A stretch of 64,000 nucleotides of DNA from an uncultured Sunxiuqinia sp. Its GTDB lineage: Bacteria; Bacteroidota; Bacteroidia; Bacteroidales; Prolixibacteraceae. Shown piece after piece: positions 54,105 through 63,864 of this stretch (position 1 is the first letter of the stretch; each line of letters opens with the position of its first letter). The stretch lies in assembly GCF_963678245.1 (NCBI RefSeq), contig NZ_OY782773.1:186001-250000 (forward strand). The letters run 5' to 3'. Under the pieces are notes generated by a model. That model worked only from the letters and a program-made list of their open reading frames with translations. It was not told the DNA's origin and searched no databases. A program made the position numbers and the translations under genes.

Positions 54105-55470
54105 TTAAAAATTTCTTTTCAGAAATTCATAAGTATTTTCTTTCGTAAATCGATTAACAATGTCGGAAGCCTTTATTTTGTTGAATTCTTCCAGCGACTG
54201 GGCTTTCTCAGAGTTGAGGAAGTTAAAGGCATGCTTTTCGAGGTAGCTGTCAAACAGTGGCATTTCTTCAGCAGTCCAAAAGCCATTTGAGGGGTTAATC
54301 ATTCCATCGTAATCGGAACCAATGTACTGAATGACACAGGCAAATTGACCATATCGGTTCAATACCTAAGCAATATGTTTAATTTGATTCCAGAGTAGCT
54401 TCCATTTGTGGAACAGCATTTTTCGACGATTTAGAAATGGGCCACTCTTTTTCAACTCATGTTTGCTTACCCGTCGTTCATCAAACTGAATCCCAAATAC
54501 TCCCCCTGATTGAGCTACCCTTAATATTTCATCGTCAAAAAGATTGATGTCATTAGATTGAAATTTGCCATAGTTGAACAGATCATCTTCCACCAACTGG
54601 TGGCGTGATCGAAAACCGGTAACAGACCCATGGCTTATAGGCAGAGGAATAATTTCGTCCGGGAACTCCTGCTCAAGAAAATGGTAGTATTCTTCCCGAG
54701 CTTTTACGCTCATGTGTTTCAGGTCAATCAATACGGGTTTGCCATCTGTATTATCAAGTAGTTTTTTTTAAACCTGGCATCCCAAGTCTGAAAATCCTTC
54801 ATTCACACGGTCGTTTTGGTCACAAAGTTTATTGACAATGCCACTCAGGCTTTTTGCATGGCCAACCAGGTCGTTGTTAAAATGATGTGTTAACCCCATG
54901 AAGAAAAGTCGGTGATCCCATTTTTTACCCGCTCAACATTAGCAAGTACTTCGGTGGATGAAGCTGTTTCTTTCATTCGCTGCAAGCCCGTGTTAAACAC
55001 GGGGGCACCCTCGATGGTCAGAATGATATAAATCGTTCGGGTACCCGGCTCGGTGTCAATTTCCAGCTCGGCAAACGACGAAACAATTTTATATTGATGC
55101 AAAAGTCCATTAATTTTTAGTTTGTGCCCATCCAGTTGGTGGTAAAATTGGTATTCTATTTCCAGATCGGTAAAGTAGTTATCCATTTTCTGGACATAGT
55201 CAATTCTTTTTTTGCCCATGCCAATTACCAAGTTGCTGAGTAAGTCGCCGGTAGTTGCGTACCCATCTTGGTCATTACAAACCCTTTCTCCAAGCCGCAA
55301 AGCGATACCATGATGGTATCGCACCTCCCTTTGCCAATGTCGTAAAGTCGGCCTGTCTGAATTTGGTTAAGGTGGTCGTAATGTTGGCTAGCTTGTCGAG
55401 TAAAGAAGGAGCATCGGGTGGAACAAGTTATGGCGTTGGTGAAACAACAGATCGATGGAAGCAGAGCCAT
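54105..55470 (-). pseudogene. Broken M19-like membrane dipeptidase / amidohydrolase gene
   Basis: Minus-strand coding sequence split into several frames. Read 5' to 3', the pieces are: LEKGFVMTKMGTQ in one frame; ATTGDLLSNLVIGMGKKRID through TIEGAPVFNTG in a second; FMGLTHHFNNDLVGHAKSLSG in a third; then LIDLKHMSVKAREEYYHFL, PISHGSVTG, GIQFDERR and IGSDYDGMINPSNGFW. These fit the metal-binding order of M19-type dipeptidases (DLxH, SH, GSDxDG). Breaks seen are a frameshift near 55250, a one-base loss in a T-run at 54921-54926, and in-frame stops near 54768 and at 54366. The true 5' end is unclear. Confidence 0.78.
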
Positions 55471-55930
55471 TCAGGAATTTGGGAAGAGCATGGGAATTAG
55501 TGAAAGTCAAGCCGCGAATGATTCTAAAATACACGATATTCAGCTAAGCGATTCCTTGCGGGTAGCTCTGGTGTTCAATCCCGAAGACTTTAAGCTCATT
55601 AGTCAGGAGGCAGTGTATTTCTGCCATTTTGAAAAGGGACAAACTCAATATCTCGATTGGGAGGTGGAACCACAAACGCCCGGAGAAAAGCAGTTAACCA
55701 TCAAAATTGAAAACTACGTCAATAGCTCGTGGAGCAACTTTGTTTCGCCACAAACCATTAAAATGCAAGTCAAGGTGATTCAAAATACCCTGTGGACCCG
55801 TTTGTGGGATACCATCCAAAATGATCCTTCCTGGATGCTTGATAAAATTATGCTTCCGCTACTGGCCTTTATTGCCGGATTATTTGCCACTTATATCCGC
55901 TGGGAATTGTTTGGCAAGAAGGAAGATTGA
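55430..55930 (+). CDS. Unidentified protein fragment with C-terminal membrane anchor
   Basis: About 166 residues from the ATG at 55430 (a GTG at 55418 is also possible). I do not recognise a family. The centre looks like an all-beta domain (SLRVALVFNPEDFKLISQEAVYFC, WEVEPQTPGEKQLTIKIEN). The end has WMLDKIMLPLLAFIAGLFATYIRW, a membrane helix, then a short basic tail. The start overlaps the 5' remnant of the broken dipeptidase on the other strand, which suggests a rearrangement joint and that this is the 3' part of a larger lost gene. Confidence 0.45.
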   Translation: MALVKQQIDGSRAIQEFGKSMGISESQAANDSKIHDIQLSDSLRVALVFNPEDFKLISQEAVYFCHFEKGQTQYLDWEVEPQTPGEKQLTIKIENYVNSSWSNFVSPQTIKMQVKVIQNTLWTRLWDTIQNDPSWMLDKIMLPLLAFIAGLFATYIRWELFGKKED

Positions 55931-55937
55931 CTTTTTA

Positions 55938-58157
55938 TTACTCAATCACCTTTTCATCATGACTATTTACAAAAAGCATAGAATCAATATTATTGAATCC
56001 CTGAAATAGCGGAGCTCCTTCGTGTTTCAGGTGGTCTCCCCTAAAGCCCAGAATAACTAGTCCTGCATCAACCGACCGTTGGTTAATCATTTCGCGGATG
56101 CTGACTTCCGTGCTTTCTTCCAGAAATTCGATATTTTTCAGGGTGATCGGTAATCGACCTTTAACAATCAGATCTTGAAGATATGCCTTTGTTTCTTCCA
56201 GTTCTCCGGGCTTATTGACATCAAATATTTTGATGGTTCCTTTTTTCCAATCAGGATGAGAATTAATAATAAAACTCAGTAAAATCATCAGGTTGGCATT
56301 AAACTCGTCGCTACGTTTCAGCCAAAGGTGGATGTCTTTATGGGTATCAATTTTCTTTACTCCGGTTCGTAAAATCAGTACATCAAAGTTTCCGGCGTTT
56401 ACCAAAGCGTAATTCTCGATAATTTGCTGCAGTCCTTCTTCGTCATTGGTGTCATTGTCAAAAATAAGCATGTTGTTTTCAAGTCCGGCAATGCCCGGTA
56501 GTTGAACAACCTGAGCAATGGCTGAAGTGTATGATGGCGAAATAACGGTATCAACATAAACCTGACTTTCTATTTTTCCAAATTGTATAATTAATTTTCC
56601 CAAAGTCTCCATCGCCTCCATATTTGAAGCTTTGCTGAAATAGCCATTAATCAGGTGAATGTAAGTTCCGAAACCATATTTATACGAAAGCCAGTTTAGC
56701 AGTTGGAAAGCTTCCTTTCGCTCAAATGTTTTATCCGAAATGCAAACACTACTCGGTCGCCACTCTTTGTATGATATTCGTTTTCGAGCGTTTTGCAAAT
56801 AAACCTGAAGGTTACGGTTAAGCTGAAATATAGCGTTGATAAAGATAATTTCCAATCCCTTTCGATCCTTATGTATGTGGTTTACAATTAGATAAATGCC
56901 AGTCATGCCAGCAAGAGCAAAAAATGCATATAGTGCATTGATCTTGAACATGATGAAAAGCGCCGATACAAAACCAATTAATGAAAAATACCAGCGCGAT
57001 TTAAATGATGGCCGATACGAGGGAGACGCACCAAAGTGGTTTAAAAATGATATCAGACAGAGTGAACCATAGGTGACCATAAAAAACATGGAAATGATTC
57101 CGGCAACGGCATTCACATCACCAACTGCAACAAATATAAAGGCAATAATAATGGTTACGAGCGTGGCATTATAGGGTTCTCCTTTTTGCTTGTCGTTTAG
57201 TCTTAAAAAACCATTAATCCGGGCTCCCGGGAAAGAACGGTCGGCAGCAAGAGCCTGCAAGGTTCGGGGAGCAACCATTACGGAGCCAATAGCCGATGAC
57301 AAGGTAGATGCTGCCAATCCAATAGGAATAATGATGCTGCCGCCCAATGCGACTTTACCCATAATTAATTGTTCCTGAATTAAGTCGGTTTCGCTGGCCG
57401 AGGAAGCTAGTTTCCACGCAATGAAAAGATAAATAACCATCCCTGCAACAGTGGCGATGGTCGTTCCCAGAGGGATCGATTTAGACGGATCCTTCAGCTC
57501 GCCGGAGAGTCCGACCCCAGCAGTCATTCCGGTGAAGGCTGGGAAGATGATGGCGAAAACAGCAAAAAAACTACCCATATTCCGCATATCGGCTGAGAAG
57601 ATGGAAAAACTTTTATTAGTTGCGTATTCTGTGGTTCCAACAAAAAACATGACCAGTGCAACAGCTAAAATGGCTACAATAATGTAGAGGGTCTTCACAC
57701 CCATGGAAGCTCCTTTTTTCAGAATAAGTACAGATAAGCCAGCCATGGCAGGAATACTGATGGCCTGGCGTGGTAAAACAAAGTCGTAATTTATTTGTAT
57801 GTAGTGAAATAGGAATTCGAACGATTCGGTAAATGCAATCACATAAAATGCAACGCTAATGGCTTGCGACATGTATAAGGCAATTCCTACTGTTGCTCCA
57901 ATGTTCAACCCAAACGAACGGGAAATGATAAAGTATTCACCTCCTCCTTCGACTCGTTTGTTCGTGGCAATTTCGGATATGGCCAGCGCAGTAGGAATGG
58001 TTACCAGGTGACCAATTAAAACAATAAGAACCACACCCCAAAAGCCCAATGTGCCAACTCCGTAGCCAAAGCGGAGAAATAAGATAGCACCTAAAATGGT
58101 GGAAATTGCTGTGAAAAATACTGGAGCAGTACCAAATTCTTTCTTAGGAGCAGCCAT
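55938..58157 (-). CDS. APC-superfamily permease, SLC12 (cation-chloride cotransporter)-like
   Basis: 739-residue transporter with about 12 helices in residues 12-430 and a long cytoplasmic C-terminal region. APVFFTAISTILGAILFLRFGYGVG is the typical first helix of SLC12-like APC proteins, and GELKDPSKSIPLGT, SSAIGSVMVAPRTLQALAADR and NATLVTIIIAFIFV continue the fold. The C-terminal part (about 470-739) has SLC12-type features such as KEWRPSSVCIS and VVQLPGIAGLENN. It probably moves K+, Cl- or amino acids; the substrate cannot be read out. Transcribed alone. Confidence 0.85.
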   Translation of the reverse strand: MAAPKKEFGTAPVFFTAISTILGAILFLRFGYGVGTLGFWGVVLIVLIGHLVTIPTALAISEIATNKRVEGGGEYFIISRSFGLNIGATVGIALYMSQAISVAFYVIAFTESFEFLFHYIQINYDFVLPRQAISIPAMAGLSVLILKKGASMGVKTLYIIVAILAVALVMFFVGTTEYATNKSFSIFSADMRNMGSFFAVFAIIFPAFTGMTAGVGLSGELKDPSKSIPLGTTIATVAGMVIYLFIAWKLASSASETDLIQEQLIMGKVALGGSIIIPIGLAASTLSSAIGSVMVAPRTLQALAADRSFPGARINGFLRLNDKQKGEPYNATLVTIIIAFIFVAVGDVNAVAGIISMFFMVTYGSLCLISFLNHFGASPSYRPSFKSRWYFSLIGFVSALFIMFKINALYAFFALAGMTGIYLIVNHIHKDRKGLEIIFINAIFQLNRNLQVYLQNARKRISYKEWRPSSVCISDKTFERKEAFQLLNWLSYKYGFGTYIHLINGYFSKASNMEAMETLGKLIIQFGKIESQVYVDTVISPSYTSAIAQVVQLPGIAGLENNMLIFDNDTNDEEGLQQIIENYALVNAGNFDVLILRTGVKKIDTHKDIHLWLKRSDEFNANLMILLSFIINSHPDWKKGTIKIFDVNKPGELEETKAYLQDLIVKGRLPITLKNIEFLEESTEVSIREMINQRSVDAGLVILGFRGDHLKHEGAPLFQGFNNIDSMLFVNSHDEKVIE

Positions 58158-58731
58158 AATTGGATATTTTCGGTTATTATAAAATCACCCTTAAGTTGAT
58201 GACCATAAAACTATTTTCTTACTCTGAATAGATATACAAGATATCAAATAGAATTTAAGGGGAGTATGGTTTGTGCATAAAACTTCGGGATAGATTAAAA
58301 TTTTAATTTTGATGACACAACTTTCGGCTCGCTTATACGTCGATTAAAAGGAAATGACGTATAAGCCGTGTGTTATTGCAGCGATGGTCTTTGGTTGACT
58401 GAGTTCTAGTTTTCGGAACAAAATCGTGGGGACTAATAGTGGAGACAATATCGCTTTATAAATACCATTACAATATGGTTGGAAATCTGAATTATTGGAA
58501 TAAATTCTTGTTCTGTTTATCCCGGAGAAGTAGAGCAAATAGTAACAAACTAATTGATGTTACCGCTGTTTCCTTCTATCAGAAATCAAAAAAAAGAAAG
58601 ATTTTACGGTATAAACAGAATAACCTTAGTTCAATATGAACTATCAAACCAAGGTTATTCTGTATGTGTCAGTTGTTGTAATCTTTTTTTAGATTATTGT
58701 CAACACCAATCAAGGTTAATTTGAGTTGCAA
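58158..58731. other. Intergenic region with two inverted repeats
   Basis: No gene is called in this 574 bp. CTTATACGTC (58332-58341) pairs with GACGTATAAG (58356-58365). CAGAATAACCTT (58616-58627) pairs perfectly with AAGGTTATTCTG (58651-58662), with an inner AGTTC/GAACT (58628-58632 with 58638-58642). The second lies just past the outer-membrane protein stop and could end its transcript, though the T-run is weak in that direction. The first lies about 175 bp before the transporter start. Confidence 0.6.
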
Positions 58732-59265
58732 TTAGAGTAGAAATGTTACACCAACTGTACCACCGGCTAATACCGAACCGCCGCCTAATTCAAGGTTAAT
58801 GCCCATATTGTCCTTTATAAAATAACGTGCTCCCAGATGAAGTCCAATACCTAGTCCTCCGCTTCCAGAGCCAGAGTAGGTATATGAACCTCCTGCACCA
58901 TCATATTTTGTATCCCAGAAATAATAGCCTAACGACATTCCTCCATAAAAGTCCCATTCGTCTGGTGCTTCTAATAGTTCGTTAAAATGATAGCTTCCCC
59001 GGGCATTCAGCCCAACAATGGTGTGTTTCCATTTGTTACTCCCATAGGTTTCCCCTTTTGACTGAAAAGATAAAGAGCCGCCAGCGGTAATATTATCGGC
59101 AACAGCTTTTTCATATCTGACAAAAAGTGGAATTCCCCAGCTTGAAGCTCCTACTCCAACTGTGAACAATGACGAACCATCGGAATATGGGTTGTACTGA
59201 GCATAACTGTTCGCAGAGAACATGACAAAAAGAACAAAAGCGAAAATAGAAATCTTGTTTTTCAT
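58732..59265 (-). CDS. Small outer-membrane beta-barrel protein
   Basis: 177-residue protein with a signal peptide (about 1-22, ending SYAQ). The mature part alternates aromatic and polar residues in short strands (SLFTVGVGASSWGIPLFVRY, TVGLNARGSYHF-like, GGLGIGLHLGARYFI). The last strand, VLAGGTVGVTFLL, ends in a hydrophobic residue as outer-membrane barrels do. It fits the general porin-like/OprF-like barrel group of Bacteroidota. The function is unknown. Confidence 0.8.
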   Translation of the reverse strand: MKNKISIFAFVLFVMFSANSYAQYNPYSDGSSLFTVGVGASSWGIPLFVRYEKAVADNITAGGSLSFQSKGETYGSNKWKHTIVGLNARGSYHFNELLEAPDEWDFYGGMSLGYYFWDTKYDGAGGSYTYSGSGSGGLGIGLHLGARYFIKDNMGINLELGGGSVLAGGTVGVTFLL

Positions 59266-59619
59266 AGTGGTGTTTTTAATTATATGTTGAATGTCGGTGT
59301 CATGATTAACTGTATAGGATGTTGAATTTTTTTATGCCTTACTAGTCAATTGTGCTTTTCCAAACCAACGTTACTATAAAGTTGGTTGGAAGCTTTTTTG
59401 TTCAATCATTTCGATTTTTTTTTCGCCTTGTGGTTTTCATGTGGACTTTAGCTTCATTCCTTATCGGATTAAAGCTTATTTTATGATTGTTCATATCGGC
59501 CATGTGAAATAAATATTCGGAGTTATTAGGCTTTGTTATTTCATGTTCCGTAAACCTAATCTCACACAAATCGTCCTCTTCCTCTTTTAGCTCAGTATTA
59601 TTGGTTTGGTTAAACTCTT
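59266..59619. other. Intergenic region with hairpin and an unassigned open frame
   Basis: A hairpin (about 59354-59393; arms CCAA..CCAAC and GTTGG..GGAA) is followed on the plus strand by a T6 run. On the minus strand a 73-codon frame is open from 59623 to 59402, with a protein-like composition (KEEEDDLCEIRFTEHE), but its only ATG is at 59503, so it is not called as a gene. Confidence 0.45.
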
Positions 59620-60270
59620 CTATTTAGTTAAATTCTTTTTTTTGAAATAGAAGAATGTTTTCTTTTGGCTGATGTCGTCAAAATTGTAAATTTCATTATT
59701 GGGGTGTCGTTTGTAAAAAGCCAGCATGGCGATGTCGCCCGCGCAGAACAAGGAGTGAATGCACATCAGGCTAACAAAGAAGTATGCCCATGAAGTGCTC
59801 CAAAAAATAAGGGCGAATAAGATACTGATTGCTTTCACAACGACGAAAGGTGCTAGGGCAACTATCCGAAACGAAGAATAATCAATGACTTCCTGATCGA
59901 CGGCTGCGTAAAAAATAAACTTCCGCCAAATAGCACCGAACTGAACCTTGCCCGTGCCAACCAACCGGTAAGCGGCAGCATGAATCAATTCGTGAAGAAT
60001 AATGAGCAATGAAAATGAAAACACCAGAGAGGCTCCAATTGCCCCAAGTGGCTGACTAATACCACTCGTATACAGAAGAATAGCTTTTGCCAGAAGAAGA
60101 ATAAAGAGAGCGATCATCGCTATTTGGTAAACCGAATATTGATGGATCAACTTTTTCTCGCTAATAATCTGCTCGTTAATAAATTGCTTGATATGCAAGT
60201 GATCGACTTCGGCCAGCAACTCAAACTCGTCACCTTCAATTAAATCTTTTGGTGTTAGACGGTGTTTCAT
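59620..60270 (-). CDS. DUF3267 family putative membrane metallopeptidase
   Basis: 216-residue membrane protein with about four helices. LLIILHELIHAAAYRLVG contains HExxH, the zinc-binding motif of DUF3267 proteins. KVQFGAIWRKFIFYAAVDQ and a CAGDIAML-type late segment follow. The family is predicted to be intramembrane or membrane-bound zinc peptidases, but no substrate is known. Transcribed with or near the flippase upstream (93-bp gap). Confidence 0.85.
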   Translation of the reverse strand: MKHRLTPKDLIEGDEFELLAEVDHLHIKQFINEQIISEKKLIHQYSVYQIAMIALFILLLAKAILLYTSGISQPLGAIGASLVFSFSLLIILHELIHAAAYRLVGTGKVQFGAIWRKFIFYAAVDQEVIDYSSFRIVALAPFVVVKAISILFALIFWSTSWAYFFVSLMCIHSLFCAGDIAMLAFYKRHPNNEIYNFDDISQKKTFFYFKKKNLTK

Positions 60271-60363
60271 CTGACTATAATTGGTTACTTTTTATAGGTG
60301 TCATCCGGAACTCACATATATTCAGTCTCCTGTCTGGTAGTGAGCTTTTACATACTGCTTGTT

Positions 60364-61812
60364 TCATGCTTGCTTTTCTGTCAAAATTTGGAAAAGGGCT
60401 TTTAGCGAAATTAATCGGCTGACAAATGCATAACTGATTCCGGCAATTATCATGGAGGCAAAACCAATGGCCCAGTTATCAATCAACAAGCTAAGTTTTG
60501 CTGCTAAAATTGCAAATAAGGTAAATCCAGTGATCTTCAGGATTAGCAAGTAGTTGACTTTCATTTTAAAAATAGAAACAGCAATAGCAACCTGTGCAAC
60601 AGCGGTTAGCAGTTGGGTCACCAAGCTGGCATAAGCTGATCCGGTTGCCTGTATTTGTGGAATCAAAATCAGGTTGAGTACTACATTAATGATCATACCC
60701 GAGAAAGCCATCCAGTTGAGCTGCTTTAAACTTCCGTTGGCCGTTAAAAGGGTACCAAAAATGTAAGTGGTGGCAATACAGATGAACCCAATCATGAGAA
60801 TTCCAAAGATTGGTGCTGACTCCTGAACATGCTCGTGATACAGCAGATTCATGATTTCGAAGCCATAGAAATTCGCCGCGACCCCAACCAGAATTGCTGG
60901 TACAATAATCAGTAAAAACGCAATCTGAATGAGCTGCCCCAAATCATCACGCTGTTTGATCATGCGGGCAAAAATGGGGAGCAATAATCCGGCAAACAAT
61001 GCCCCAAACATGGCAAAAGCGTCCAATAAGCGAAAAGCTTGCGCGTAAATACCGGCCTGTTGTTTTCCGAGGGGATCAGGCAGCATGCGTTCCAGCATCA
61101 CCGAATCAATCCGGTTATAAAAAGACATCAATAAAATTAGCAAGGCGAACGGATAACTTTGTCTGAGAATGAGTAGAATATATTTTAAATCGACTTTGAT
61201 ACGGATTCCCCGGGCATAGTATAAAACGGTAAAAAAGGTGATTAGAGCTGCGAACAAGTAGGCTAGTGTTTGAGCATACACAAACCAGGTGATGGAGAAA
61301 AAGCCGCCAAAACAATCGGTAAAAAGCAATACGCTGCAAAACACGATCATCAGGCTTCGGTCGAGCACCGAAAGCAAGCTGTCGGTGCGGAACAGGTGTA
61401 ATCCGCTAATATTCGATCGTAGGTAAAAGGTAAAGGAAATCAGAAATTGGTTAAAAATCAAAAAGAGTAGCAAATGCAGTTGAACTTCGTTGTAGCCAAT
61501 GACCATGGCAACGATCAGACAAACAAAGGCGTAACCAACAGCCAGCAAAAATTTAAGCCCAACAATATTGTTGAGGTATTTTTGAAGCAGATGACTGTGT
61601 TGTGCTATGTTTCTGTTGTTGAAATTGGTGATTCCCAGGTCAAGTAAGATATTGAGAACTATTGAGAAGTTCAGCAACGAAAAATACAACCCATAGCTTT
61701 CTGCACCAACCACATTTTGAACCGTTCGGTCAATACCAAAAATCCAAAAAGGTTTGATTAGTAGGTTTAGGAAAAGGAGTAGTAAAAGGTTCGTGACAAA
61801 CTTGCGTTTCAA
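60364..61812 (-). CDS. Wzx-like flippase / polysaccharide biosynthesis membrane protein
   Basis: 482-residue MOP-superfamily protein with about 14 helices. KRKFVTNLLLLLFLNLLIKPFWIFGID is the start. GLYFSLLNFSIVLNILLDLGITNFNNRNIA is a hallmark of this subgroup, and NRIDSVMLERMLPDP precedes the second half. It is the third flippase in the window and is divergent from a glycosyltransferase (62001), with which it may serve a different lipid-linked glycan. Confidence 0.9.
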   Translation of the reverse strand: MKRKFVTNLLLLLFLNLLIKPFWIFGIDRTVQNVVGAESYGLYFSLLNFSIVLNILLDLGITNFNNRNIAQHSHLLQKYLNNIVGLKFLLAVGYAFVCLIVAMVIGYNEVQLHLLLFLIFNQFLISFTFYLRSNISGLHLFRTDSLLSVLDRSLMIVFCSVLLFTDCFGGFFSITWFVYAQTLAYLFAALITFFTVLYYARGIRIKVDLKYILLILRQSYPFALLILLMSFYNRIDSVMLERMLPDPLGKQQAGIYAQAFRLLDAFAMFGALFAGLLLPIFARMIKQRDDLGQLIQIAFLLIIVPAILVGVAANFYGFEIMNLLYHEHVQESAPIFGILMIGFICIATTYIFGTLLTANGSLKQLNWMAFSGMIINVVLNLILIPQIQATGSAYASLVTQLLTAVAQVAIAVSIFKMKVNYLLILKITGFTLFAILAAKLSLLIDNWAIGFASMIIAGISYAFVSRLISLKALFQILTEKQA

Positions 61813-62000
61813 CGGGCTTATTCTTTTTCTGATTAATTTGGTTAAAAATAAGCATTTTTTAGGCAGACTTCGTAAATTTGAGTTGAAAAGCTCACGAGTT
61901 TAGAAGTTGCTTTTTATTAAACAGTTTAACTTTAATTGTGGCTATTTTTTAATGATGGCAGAGTAATTCTCACATTGAACCTAAATAATCTGAAAATAGA

Positions 62001-63128
62001 ATGATCATCGCTGTAAATACCCGCCTATTACAAAAAGGAAAACTTGAAGGAATTGGTTGGTTTACCAAAGAAACAATTTCCCGAATCACTCAGAATCATC
62101 CTGAGCATCAGTTTCTTTTTATTTTTGACCGGAAGTATGATGAGGATTTTGTTTTTTCGGATAATGTGAAACCGATTGTGATTTCACCACCAACCCGACA
62201 TCCATTGTTGTGGTTTTTGTGGTTTGAGATTCGTATCCCGCAGGTGCTTCGGAAATATAAAGCGGACTTATTTCTATCTCCCGATGGTTATTTGTCGTTA
62301 AATACCCGGGTGAAACAGCTGGCTGTTATTCATGATATTAACTTTGCACACCGCCCAAAGGATTTACCCTGGCTGACGGCGAAGTATTGCAATTATTTTT
62401 TCCCCCGGTTTGCCAAGCGCGCGAAACGTATTGCCACGGTTTCGTATTATTCCAAGGAAGATATTTGCCGAACCTACCAAATACCTGCCGATGATATTGA
62501 CGTGGTGTACAATGGCGTAAACAAGATATATACCGTTACTTCAGAGGAAGATAAAGCGACTACCCGCGAAAAATATACCAATGGGGAAGCATATTTTTTA
62601 TACATCGGGTCACTACATCCTCGAAAGAATATTTGTGGATTGCTGCGTGCTTTCGATGCTTTTCGTACCTCTGTAGATTCGGATATTAAATTAGTGATTA
62701 CCGGAGGTGAAATGTTTAAAACCAGTGATATTACCAGAACCTACGAAGGAATGCGTTTTAAAGATGATGTGGTTTTTACCGGGCGCTTGCCTATTGAAGA
62801 GTTGCATCAGGTGCTGGGCGCTGCTTTGGCCATGACTTTTGTCCCGTATTTTGAGGGTTTTGGGATTCCGGTTATTGAAGGGATGAGTGCCGGAATTCCC
62901 GTTATTTGCTCCAACACCACCTCATTGCCCGAGGTTGGAGGCAATGCAGTTTATTATGCTGATCCGTTTGAGGTGAGCCAAATTAAAGATGCCATGATCC
63001 GGGTGGCCAACGATGCAGACCTTCGGGCAGAACTGATTGAAAAAGGTCACAAACAACAGACAAAATTTACTTGGGACAAAACAGCAGATCAACTGTGGGG
63101 AAGCATTCAAATTTGTTTGAACACCTGA
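62001..63128 (+). CDS. Glycosyltransferase, GT4-like
   Basis: 375-residue GT-B enzyme. IIAVNTRLLQKGKLEGIGWFTKE is the N-terminal start, then AVIHDINFAHRPKDLPW and ATVSYYSKEDI. FLYIGSLHPRKNICGLLRAF opens the donor domain, and FEGFGIPVIEGMSAGIPVICSN carries the E-x7-E loop. The same overall pattern is seen in mannosyltransferases of the WbaZ/MtfA kind. It is followed 25 bp later by rnhB. Confidence 0.9.
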   Translation: MIIAVNTRLLQKGKLEGIGWFTKETISRITQNHPEHQFLFIFDRKYDEDFVFSDNVKPIVISPPTRHPLLWFLWFEIRIPQVLRKYKADLFLSPDGYLSLNTRVKQLAVIHDINFAHRPKDLPWLTAKYCNYFFPRFAKRAKRIATVSYYSKEDICRTYQIPADDIDVVYNGVNKIYTVTSEEDKATTREKYTNGEAYFLYIGSLHPRKNICGLLRAFDAFRTSVDSDIKLVITGGEMFKTSDITRTYEGMRFKDDVVFTGRLPIEELHQVLGAALAMTFVPYFEGFGIPVIEGMSAGIPVICSNTTSLPEVGGNAVYYADPFEVSQIKDAMIRVANDADLRAELIEKGHKQQTKFTWDKTADQLWGSIQICLNT

Positions 63129-63153
63129 TTTTGTAATGAGCTGAATGTAGTAA

Positions 63154-63774
63154 ATGATGATCGAGGAGACAAAAGCACTACAATTATTTTTAAAAAGAGG
63201 GCAGATTGAAGCCGGATGCGATGAAGCCGGAAGAGGTTGTTTGGCGGGGCCTGTTTATGCCGCGGCAGTAATTTTGCCATCCACTTTTGAGAGCGCATTG
63301 CTCAACGATTCCAAAAAACTTAGCGAAAAGAAACGATATCAGCTGCGCCCAATTATTGAGGAACAGGCCGTAGCTTTTGGAGTAGGAGTGGTAACGAATC
63401 AGGAAGTTGATGAAATCAATGTCTTGAACGCTTCATTTTTAGCCATGCACCGGGCAGTTGCCAACCTGAAAATAAAGCCGGAACATCTGCTTATTGATGG
63501 TAACCGGTTTACGGCTTATCCGGAAATAACACACGACTGCATCATTAAAGGCGATGGTAAATTTTTACCGATTGCTGCCGCTTCGATATTGGCCAAGACT
63601 TATCGTGACGATTATATGAACCAAATTCATCAGGACTTTCCCCATTATCAGTGGGCGAAAAACAAAGGTTATCCAACAAAAGTACATCGTGAAGCAATTG
63701 GAAAACATGGGCCAAGTTTGCACCACCGAATGAGCTTCAGACTGCTGGAAGATCAGTTGATACTTAATTTATAG
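63154..63774 (+). CDS. rnhB: Ribonuclease HII
   Basis: 206-residue nuclease that removes ribonucleotides and RNA from RNA-DNA hybrids. [22 protein letters not shown] has the catalytic DE pair, [12 protein letters not shown] follows, LLIDGNRF supplies a third acidic residue and [13 protein letters not shown] the fourth. Length is usual. Two ATG codons adjoin at the start; the first is used. It follows the glycosyltransferase on the same strand. Confidence 0.96.
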   Translation: MMIEETKALQLFLKRGQIEAGCDEAGRGCLAGPVYAAAVILPSTFESALLNDSKKLSEKKRYQLRPIIEEQAVAFGVGVVTNQEVDEINVLNASFLAMHRAVANLKIKPEHLLIDGNRFTAYPEITHDCIIKGDGKFLPIAAASILAKTYRDDYMNQIHQDFPHYQWAKNKGYPTKVHREAIGKHGPSLHHRMSFRLLEDQLILNL

Positions 63775-63864
63775 GTTGAATTTGCTGGAAGACGCTGCCT
63801 TTTATCACTTTTTTTCCTATTCTATTTGTGTTAGTTTGTATAGCAACACAAATACTTGAATATC

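Noticed and set aside
54921-54926. Dipeptidase break as a mere sequencing error
   Set aside because: The homopolymer indel alone could be an error, but further in-frame stops and another frameshift in the same gene make decay more likely.
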